DNA from: Eubacteriaceae bacterium UBA4266 | GTDB lineage: Bacteria; Bacillota; Clostridia; Eubacteriales; Eubacteriaceae | DNA length: 16,774 nt | Direction of reading: 5' to 3' | Assembly: GCA_002396065.1 (NCBI GenBank) | Contig: DGWE01000065.1 | Location: forward strand, 1 to 16,774 | Shown: positions 7,099 to 12,841 of the stretch, piece by piece | Numbering within the stretch: the stretch's first letter is position 1 | Layout of the letters: each line of letters starts with the position of its first letter | The notes under the pieces: model-generated | Database searches by the model: none | What the model was told of the DNA's origin: nothing | What the model saw: the letters and a program-made list of their open reading frames with translations, nothing else | Position numbers and translations under genes: made by a program

Positions 7099-8241
7099 TC
7101 AATAGAAGTACGGGCTGTCCCAGAGATTGAGCTTCACGCCGATGCCTTTTTCAACGGCTCTGTCGTAAAGCACCTTGCCCCAGGCGACGTCTTCAATTGG
7201 CATCCCGCCGATGGAGTAGATGATGACCTGTTTGTCGTCCTTTCTGCCCGGGAAACGGCCGTTCAAAATGCCGCCGAGGTCTTCGATTCTGGAGGCTTCG
7301 ATTTTCCCGTCGTGGATCATGTCGGTGAATTTGCTCCCCGGAATGGCGATGGTGTTGTAGGTCGGGTACGGGTATTCTTCCGCCCAGGCTTCGTAGAGTC
7401 CGGAGTTGTCGACGACCAATTTGGTGTTTGGATCTTCGATGATGTCGTCGCTGAAGTCGCCGGCCATCGGGCAGGTGAACAAAGCGCCAGGTTTGATCCA
7501 TTCGGTTTCGACGTGCGGATAATTGGCCGGATCGCCGCCGGTGATGCTGGTGCAGAAGCTGACGATATCGGAATCGCGGACACATTCTTCAAGGGTATCA
7601 CAAACGATGATGTCTTTGAAGCGCCCCGGCATTTTTTTGTTGACGTATTCGATGCAGCGGTCGATGGACGCCTGGCCGCGGCCTTTGATTTTCAGGATTT
7701 CGAGAGAAGGACGCAGGGCCGCGAAGGTTTCGATGGTGGCGCGGTTGATGACCCCAGGGCCGACAACGCCGAGCACTTTGGCGTCTTCGAGGGCCAAATG
7801 TTTGACACCGACGCCTGGAATCGCGGCGGTTCTGTAAGCGGAGATCAGGTTGCCGGACATCAAGGCCAGCGGTTCGCCAGTGTCCTTATTGTTGAGCATA
7901 ACCATCAGGATGGAACGCGGAATGCCTTTTTCTCTGTTGGCGGTGTTGGAGCCGTACCATTTTTCACCGGCGACCTGGAAAGGTCCGCCGACGTAGGCCG
8001 GCATCGCCATGAAGCGGCGGTCAGGACCGTTTTTCGGCATGCCTGGGAACTGCGGCTCGTCCGGGAAGGTGACCATGCAGCCGTGGGAGTTGCCGTTTTC
8101 GCCGCCCATGCGGTAGTCGCCTTTGTCGAGCAGCTTGAGCAGGTCTTCCATGCAGTCGGTGCAGGCCACGACGTCATCGACGCCTGCTTTTAACATATCC
8201 GGTTCACTTAAATACAGAAAATCAATTTTTGGGTAACTCAT
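7099..8241 (-). CDS. Ornithine cyclodeaminase/mu-crystallin family protein
   Basis: A 380-residue NAD(P)-dependent enzyme, longer than classical ornithine cyclodeaminase (about 330-350). It resembles the roughly 380-residue subgroup that databases, as I recall, label 'ornithine cyclodeaminase' or 'tyramine oxidase subunit B'. Landmarks that align with the family are Lys94 in GEKWYGSN (substrate lysine), Arg137 in SAYRTAAIPGVGVKHLA (substrate arginine), the dinucleotide loop VVGPGVINR (159-167, in place of the usual GxGxQ) and Asp262 in MAGDFSDD (position of the catalytic aspartate). Family reactions include ornithine deamination to proline, reduction of cyclic ketimines such as pyrroline-2-carboxylate, alanine dehydrogenation and opine-type chemistry. 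It probably acts on a cyclic imine or amino acid made or used by the dehydrogenase encoded downstream. AAAGGA lies 10 bases before the start. An N-terminal CTDCMEDLL segment (27-35) is outside the catalytic core. Confidence 0.85.
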   Translation of the reverse strand: MSYPKIDFLYLSEPDMLKAGVDDVVACTDCMEDLLKLLDKGDYRMGGENGNSHGCMVTFPDEPQFPGMPKNGPDRRFMAMPAYVGGPFQVAGEKWYGSNTANREKGIPRSILMVMLNNKDTGEPLALMSGNLISAYRTAAIPGVGVKHLALEDAKVLGVVGPGVINRATIETFAALRPSLEILKIKGRGQASIDRCIEYVNKKMPGRFKDIIVCDTLEECVRDSDIVSFCTSITGGDPANYPHVETEWIKPGALFTCPMAGDFSDDIIEDPNTKLVVDNSGLYEAWAEEYPYPTYNTIAIPGSKFTDMIHDGKIEASRIEDLGGILNGRFPGRKDDKQVIIYSIGGMPIEDVAWGKVLYDRAVEKGIGVKLNLWDSPYFY

Positions 8242-8306
8242 TTTTAATGTCCTTTCAAAATCCTAAATTTTATATTTATCTCTAAATCAATTGCACAGGT
8301 TTGGGG

Positions 8307-9767
8307 TTACGATTCGCTTTCGCCAAGCGGTGTCACGCCGCCGCGGGCGATATTGGCGCGCAGCCTGCCGGTTTTCGGGTCGTGGTAGACCGAGTAGAGG
8401 TCGTTGTCCATCGCCATGACTTCTTCCATCGGGAAGGGCTTGAACAGCGGGCGGTGCATGACCTTTTTAATCCACAGGACCGCGTAGACGCTCAAGACGG
8501 CGACCATGATCAGGCAGACGATGTAAATCAACGTCCGTTCTGCCGGATCGGAAGAAATATTCCAGAACATCCAGGCCATGCCGATGGCGCCCAGGACCGG
8601 AATGATGAAGCCGCCCGGCACCTTGAACTTGCGAGGCGCGTTGGGCAGGCGCTTTCTGAAGATGAGCACGTTGATATGGGTGATGAGGTAAGACAGCATC
8701 CAGAAGGCGCATCCGCAGAGAATTAAAAATGACAATGAAGAAGAAGTCGACAGCCCCAGGGCATTGATGACGAGGATGACGCCGCCGAATAGGAGAATAC
8801 CAGCCACCGGTGCGCCCTTTTTGTTCGTCTTGTTGAAAATTTCAGGGAGCAGTCCGATTTTCGCCATTCCTGCGGCGATATAGGCCAGAGAGGAAATGAC
8901 GGTGTTGACCGAGGAGACGACGGCAAGCACAGAGACGACAGCCATCCAGTACGTTCCAACAGGTCCCAAAAGCATGGTGCCGTAGAGAACATGGGGCGTT
9001 GTGCTCTTGCCGAGCTCTGCCCACGGGGTGTAATGGCTGAAGCCGATGCACATGAAAATCTGGAAGGTCAGCACCAGAAGCAGGGAGATGACCATGCCAG
9101 CCGGAATTTTCCGGCGCGGGTTGTCGATCTTATCCCCGATCGGAATGACGTATTCGCACCCGATGAACAGGAAAAAGGCCAAGCCGCAGAGACCGGTGAT
9201 GTCCGAGAACTTCGAGGAGAGGACCGCGGGCTGGGTGATTGGGGTGCCGGTGCCGACTTTAATCGTGCCGAGGACGCCGAGAATCAAAAGCGAGACGATC
9301 AGCGCGTAGGCGACAAAGTCTTGAACCTTTGCGAAAATGTCGACGCCGTTTAAATTGATGGCGATCAAAATGGCGACGAGGATAACGCAGTAAACCGATG
9401 CCGGAATGCCGGCTTGCGGAAAGACACTTTGAATGGTATTGCCGAACATCGCGCATTCCGCCGAACTGACCATCGTGTTGCAGGCCAGGTATCCCCCCAC
9501 CATGATGACGATGGTGACGAAGGGGCCCATACTCGCGAGGGTGTACTGCGGCAATCCGCCGGTAATGTTGGGCATCAGAGAATTGAGCTCCGAAACGGAT
9601 AAAGCAAAGAGGATGTTAATGGCACAAGCGATCACCATCGAGATGATAAAGGTGGTGCCGATTGCCGAGGAGCCCTGCCCGAGGGAGAGCAGACAGCTGG
9701 TGGCGACGATCAGACCGACGCCGGTGGCGACGACGCTGCCCATGCCGAGTTTTTTGTTAGCAGCCAA
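8307..9767 (-). CDS. APC-family amino acid/amine permease
   Basis: A 486-residue integral membrane protein with about twelve hydrophobic helices, the size and form of amino acid-polyamine-organocation permeases. The first helix carries GVGLIVATSCLLSLGQGSS, a variant of the unwound GxG substrate-binding segment of helix 1. A cytosolic tail of about 40 residues follows the last helix. The start is TTG at 9767: AAAGGAAG lies nine bases upstream, and the next in-frame ATG (residue 9) has no ribosome binding site. The gene lies 43 bases downstream of the P-II-like gene and 65 bases upstream of the cyclodeaminase-family gene. It should bring in the substrate of the dehydrogenase. Amino acids, opines, N-methylated amino acids and polyamines are all possible. 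Confidence 0.88.
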   Translation of the reverse strand: MAANKKLGMGSVVATGVGLIVATSCLLSLGQGSSAIGTTFIISMVIACAINILFALSVSELNSLMPNITGGLPQYTLASMGPFVTIVIMVGGYLACNTMVSSAECAMFGNTIQSVFPQAGIPASVYCVILVAILIAINLNGVDIFAKVQDFVAYALIVSLLILGVLGTIKVGTGTPITQPAVLSSKFSDITGLCGLAFFLFIGCEYVIPIGDKIDNPRRKIPAGMVISLLLVLTFQIFMCIGFSHYTPWAELGKSTTPHVLYGTMLLGPVGTYWMAVVSVLAVVSSVNTVISSLAYIAAGMAKIGLLPEIFNKTNKKGAPVAGILLFGGVILVINALGLSTSSSLSFLILCGCAFWMLSYLITHINVLIFRKRLPNAPRKFKVPGGFIIPVLGAIGMAWMFWNISSDPAERTLIYIVCLIMVAVLSVYAVLWIKKVMHRPLFKPFPMEEVMAMDNDLYSVYHDPKTGRLRANIARGGVTPLGESES

Positions 9768-9810
9768 GTGGATTCACTTCCTTTTTTAATCAATGTGCAA
9801 AGTTTTTTGC

Positions 9811-10170
9811 TTAGTGCTTCTGAGGTTCCAGCGCTTCGATGCCGACTTCGCCGGTGCGTACCCGCATGATTTCTTCGATATCTGAGACGAAAATCTTGCC
9901 ATCGCCGATATGACCGGTGTACAATTCTTCGCTGACGAATTTTAAAAAGGCGTCGACCTGATTGGTCGGCATGACGACCATGGCCACTTGTTTCGGAAGG
10001 AGCGTCGGCGTTTTCTTTGATTCCCCTTCGTATTCTTTAGAGCCGTACTGAACGCCGCATCCTAATACCTGATAAACGGTGATGCCAGAAATGCCGTACT
10101 GCCCAACTGCACTGAGCAGGGTTTCTAATTTTGCATTGTCCGTGACGATTTCAACTCTTGAAAATTTCAT
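9811..10170 (-). CDS. P-II family signalling protein with altered T-loop
   Basis: A 119-residue GlnB-like protein. The B-loop TGHIGDGKIFV (85-95) and the C-terminal MRVRTGEVG (102-110) match the ATP/ADP-binding parts of canonical P-II. The T-loop (about 37-60) is different: it reads GCGVQYGSKEYEGES and onwards, is two residues longer, and has no tyrosine at the usual uridylylation position (Tyr51). The residue at the Gln39 position, which helps bind 2-oxoglutarate in classical P-II, is glycine. It probably senses adenine nucleotides and acts on the adjacent permease rather than on glutamine synthetase or AmtB; that role is inferred from position. The start at 10170 is set by GGAGG at 10176-10180, and an upstream in-frame TTG at 10185 lies before that site. 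It is the first gene of the minus-strand block. Confidence 0.88.
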   Translation of the reverse strand: MKFSRVEIVTDNAKLETLLSAVGQYGISGITVYQVLGCGVQYGSKEYEGESKKTPTLLPKQVAMVVMPTNQVDAFLKFVSEELYTGHIGDGKIFVSDIEEIMRVRTGEVGIEALEPQKH

Positions 10171-10187
10171 GTTTGCCTCCATCAATC

Positions 10188-10226
10188 AAAAAGGCGCCGC
10201 CACCGGAATAGGTGATCGACGCCTTT
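10188..10226 (-). terminator. U-tailed hairpin in the leader of the P-II gene (possible attenuator)
   Basis: Read on the minus strand, AAAGGCG (10220-10226) pairs with CGCCTTT (10190-10196). An inner CACC/GGTG stem (10211-10214 with 10201-10204) closes a 6-base loop, and five U residues follow (10188-10192). The U-run ends seven bases before the GGAGG site of the P-II gene. A terminator placed between promoter and first gene suggests attenuation or a riboswitch-like control of the whole block. ATCAA upstream (10229-10233 area) can also pair with TTGAT after the U-run. I see no convincing -35/-10 pair for the minus strand in 10230-10340. Confidence 0.6.
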
Positions 10227-10327
10227 GTCTTGATCTGTTTGATTTGATGAGTCTATGATAACGCAGCAGCTCAACAAAAAATTGTAAAAATCGGAACAGT
10301 TTTTTATTTTTTGAGACAGGCGTTCTT

Positions 10328-10336
10328 TGTTATAAT
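10328..10336 (+). promoter_or_regulatory. Extended -10 promoter element before the UGDH-like gene
   Basis: TGtTATAAT is a near-ideal extended -10 box. TTTTGA at 10308-10313 gives a 17-base spacer but is a weak -35. Transcription would start near 10343, almost exactly at the first ATG of the following gene. That implies either a leaderless message or use of the downstream GTG at 10406. Confidence 0.55.
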
Positions 10337-10342
10337 AGCACC

Positions 10343-11755
10343 ATGATGAACACGAATTGGAACGCAAATACGCATACAGAAGAAGAGCGCCGAAGGACGG
10401 TCGGCGTGATTGGATTGACCGTGACAGGACTGGCCTGGGCTGCCGTTCAGGCGGAAAGGGGCTTGACCGTTTTGGCGACGGACCCGGACGAAGATATGGC
10501 CGAAGGCATTCAGGAGGAAATGTCGCTGCCAGGTGTCGAGCCGGGGCTTAAAGAAGCCCTTGAGGCGCAGATCAAATCTGGTGGGCTGACGATTTTGACA
10601 CAGCCGCGGCGGATTTTTCGGGAGTGCCGCTTGATTACGCTGTGCGGCATGACGCCAGCCGGAGAAGACGGCAGGCCCTCCCTCAGATTTATTGAATCAG
10701 TGGTGCGCCAGGCTGCCAACCAGTGCCCGGAAGCAACCGTGCTCGCTGTTAAGACGACGCTGCCGCCGGGAGGCATTCGCGCGCTGCAGCGCGTCGCGGA
10801 CGCCGCGGCCGCAGACCGCGAGGACGCCGTGCCGGTTCATGTCATTGCACTGCCGGAATTGTACGATGACGGCGCGATGATGAAAGCCATGCGCCAAGAT
10901 GGGCCGATCGTCGTCGGGGAAGATGCCCGGTATCAGCCGGTGGAAGCAGCACTCGAGATGATGGACCCGGACGGCAGCCGCAGAATCTACTGTACACCGG
11001 AAGATGCAGAAGCAGCCGCCGTTTCAGACGTGGCGCGAATTGCCTTTGCACAAGTGCTGGCCAATTATTGGCAGGATATCGCTGCGGACTGCGGCGCGTC
11101 GGGGCAGAAGGTTTTCGAAATTTTGACCAGAGGCGAAAAGATGCACCGAAGAGCGGGCGCACCCTTGTCTGCAGGCGCGGGCGGGCGGCGCCTGAGCCAG
11201 GAGCTGGCTAATTTGAAAGCCTTTGAGAAAAAAGAGACATGGGCTTTAATCGACGGGTTTCAGACTGCCAATACGGCGCATTTTGAAAAAGTAAAGGCCT
11301 GGCTTCTGCCCGCCGTTCAAAAGATTACATCCAGCGGCGGGAAAGTTGCCGTTCTGGGCTTGTCCAATGTCCCCGGTACGGATGATCTCCGGGAAACGCC
11401 GGCGGTGGAGCTGCTCAAAGCGATGGCGGAATCTTTTGAAGACCAGTCCTTTGAAGAAGGAAGACCGTTTGCCCTTTACCTGCCTTGGGGCATGGACCAG
11501 GCGAAGTGGAGGCTGTTTCGCACACGGGAGGCTTTTACGTTCTGTGCCAGCTGTGCCGAGGCGACGAAGCATGCGGAAATGGTCGTTATTCTCGGCGCGT
11601 GGCCGGGGATGGGTCGAATGTTGACACCGGCGCTCGCGAAGCGCATGGCAGGGCGGCAGATCGTCGATGTGACAGGCAGCCTTGACAAAAAAAAGATCGC
11701 GGCACTTGGCCTAAAGCCGGTCGGACTGTTTGAAAAGCTTGAAGATTTGAATTAA
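10343..11755 (+). CDS. Divergent UDP-glucose/nucleotide-sugar dehydrogenase-like protein lacking the catalytic cysteine
   Basis: A 470-residue protein with the three-part layout of UDP-glucose 6-dehydrogenases. The N-terminal NAD domain has VGVIGLTVTGLAWAAV (second glycine of GxGxxG replaced) and Asp47 in ATDPDED. It also has AVKTTLPPGG near 135 and LPELYDDGAMMKAM near 170. The central helix region is AEAAAVSDVARIAFAQVLANY (222-242), where active enzymes carry conserved Lys and Asn. The C-terminal part has KVAVLGLSNVPGTDDLRETPA (334-354), a close match to the family. The catalytic GGxCxPKD motif is replaced by GGRRLSQE (280-287), so Cys becomes Arg283. It is probably not an active dehydrogenase as known, and may bind NAD or UDP-sugars in another role. 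Start choice: ATG at 10343 has no ribosome binding site, whereas GTG at 10406 has AAGGA eight bases upstream and would begin at VIGL. galU follows 85 bases downstream. Confidence 0.8.
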   Translation: MMNTNWNANTHTEEERRRTVGVIGLTVTGLAWAAVQAERGLTVLATDPDEDMAEGIQEEMSLPGVEPGLKEALEAQIKSGGLTILTQPRRIFRECRLITLCGMTPAGEDGRPSLRFIESVVRQAANQCPEATVLAVKTTLPPGGIRALQRVADAAAADREDAVPVHVIALPELYDDGAMMKAMRQDGPIVVGEDARYQPVEAALEMMDPDGSRRIYCTPEDAEAAAVSDVARIAFAQVLANYWQDIAADCGASGQKVFEILTRGEKMHRRAGAPLSAGAGGRRLSQELANLKAFEKKETWALIDGFQTANTAHFEKVKAWLLPAVQKITSSGGKVAVLGLSNVPGTDDLRETPAVELLKAMAESFEDQSFEEGRPFALYLPWGMDQAKWRLFRTREAFTFCASCAEATKHAEMVVILGAWPGMGRMLTPALAKRMAGRQIVDVTGSLDKKKIAALGLKPVGLFEKLEDLN

Positions 11756-11767
11756 AGCCGTTATACT
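11739..11767 (+). promoter_or_regulatory. Promoter for galU overlapping the end of the UGDH-like gene
   Basis: TTGAAG (11739-11744), a 17-base spacer and TATACT (11762-11767). Transcription would start near 11774, leaving a leader of about 67 bases. The leader carries a small AAATGC/GCATTT hairpin (11785-11790 with 11796-11801). galU can thus be expressed apart from the UGDH-like gene. Confidence 0.45.
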
Positions 11768-11840
11768 TATAAGAAGACAAAAAGAAATGCGAAGGGCATT
11801 TTAAATCAAATTTGAACGAAATCAATACAGGAGAGGATTC

Positions 11841-12722
11841 ATGACACAAGAAGTGAAAAAGGCAGTTATTCCGGCGGCGGGTTTGGGCACACGTTTTTTG
11901 CCAGTGACCAAATCGGTTCCGAAAGAAATTCTGCCCATCGTCGATAAGCCGACCATTCAGTATATCGTCGAAGAAATTGTCGCGTCAGGTATTACCGATA
12001 TTTTAATCATCACCGGCCGCAATAAGGAAATCATCATCAACCATTTTGACCACGTACCGGAATTGGAATTCAATCTGCGCATGAAGGGTAAAAATGCTGA
12101 GCTGCAGATGGTCGAAGACATTACCAATATGGCCAATATTTACACCATTCGCCAAGGCGAAGCCAAGGGGCTCGGCCACGCTGTGCTCTGTGCCAAGGAA
12201 TTTGTCGGGGATGAACCTTTCGCGGTGGTGCTGGGGGACGATATTGTCTACAACAAAGAAAACCCGGCCCTTAAGCAGATGATCAACGTCTACAACAAAC
12301 ATCAGGCATCGGTCATTGGGGTGCAGCGTGTGCCAAAGGATCAAGTTGACAAATACGGTATCGTTTCGGGAAAGGCCATCAACGATTACGAATTTGCCGT
12401 TGATGATTTGGTCGAAAAGCCAGCCATTGACGAAGCCCCGAGCGATTTAGCGATTCTAGGGCGTTACGTCATTACACCGGAAATTTTCGAAATCCTCGAA
12501 CATACTGGCCGCGGTGCCGGCGGTGAAATTCAGCTGACGGATGCCCTGAGAAAATTGGCCCGCCGCCAGAAAATGATCGCCTACGATTTTGCGGGGCGCC
12601 GCTACGATGTCGGCGATAAACTTGGCTTCCTCGAAGCAACCGTTGAATACGGCTTGCGCATGCCGGGTGTTGGCGACCGGTTCAAGAAATATTTGAAAGA
12701 ACTCGACATCGACAATAACTAA
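11841..12722 (+). CDS. galU: UTP-glucose-1-phosphate uridylyltransferase
   Basis: A 293-residue nucleotidyltransferase that makes UDP-glucose and pyrophosphate from UTP and glucose-1-phosphate, for glycolipid, cell wall or capsule synthesis. Motifs are clear: the nucleotide-binding AVIPAAGLGTRFLPVTKSVPKEILPI near the N-terminus (AGxGTR and the PKE lysine), KPTIQYIVEEIVASGI, the VVLGDDIVY metal-binding aspartates, VEKP near 193-196, and GGEIQLTDAL. Length is typical of bacterial GalU. GGAGAGG lies 6-12 bases before the ATG. It has its own promoter inside the preceding gene and is closed by two tandem terminators. Its product is the normal substrate of UDP-glucose dehydrogenase, which makes the degenerate UGDH-like neighbour notable. 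Confidence 0.96.
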   Translation: MTQEVKKAVIPAAGLGTRFLPVTKSVPKEILPIVDKPTIQYIVEEIVASGITDILIITGRNKEIIINHFDHVPELEFNLRMKGKNAELQMVEDITNMANIYTIRQGEAKGLGHAVLCAKEFVGDEPFAVVLGDDIVYNKENPALKQMINVYNKHQASVIGVQRVPKDQVDKYGIVSGKAINDYEFAVDDLVEKPAIDEAPSDLAILGRYVITPEIFEILEHTGRGAGGEIQLTDALRKLARRQKMIAYDFAGRRYDVGDKLGFLEATVEYGLRMPGVGDRFKKYLKELDIDNN

Positions 12723-12752
12723 TTTTGCACATTGGGAATTAAATCAAAAACG

Positions 12753-12784
12753 TACAGCAGCTTAAAAGGCTGCTGTATTTTTTT
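12753..12784 (+). terminator. Intrinsic terminator of galU
   Basis: TACAGCAGC (12753-12761) pairs perfectly with GCTGCTGTA (12769-12777) around a 7-base loop, followed by seven T residues. It lies 30 bases after the galU stop. Confidence 0.9.
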
Positions 12785-12790
12785 GAACTC

Positions 12791-12826
12791 AAAAAGCCAG
12801 ACGATGTCTATATCGTCTGGCTTTTT
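12791..12826. terminator. Bidirectional terminator between galU and ppk
   Basis: A perfect 15-base inverted repeat: left arm 12791-12805 beginning AAAAAGCCAG, right arm 12812-12826 ending CTGGCTTTTT, with a 6-base loop. The T-run on each strand lets it stop both galU transcripts and those of the convergent ppk, whose stop codon is 16 bases away. Confidence 0.9.
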
Positions 12827-12841
12827 CGATGCATTGAAGGT

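Noticed and set aside
6920..7102. 60-codon minus-strand frame across the gap with the hairpin
   Set aside because: It begins at a TTG overlapping the upstream stop, without a ribosome binding site, and overlaps the [2Fe-2S] gene in another frame.
7312..8193. 293-codon plus-strand frame inside the cyclodeaminase-family gene
   Set aside because: It is antisense to a well-supported enzyme. Its Phe/Asp/Val-rich composition is typical of the complementary frame.
10182..10367. 61-codon minus-strand frame in the leader of the P-II gene
   Set aside because: It spans the hairpin and the divergent promoter and has no ribosome binding site. The low-complexity translation suggests chance.
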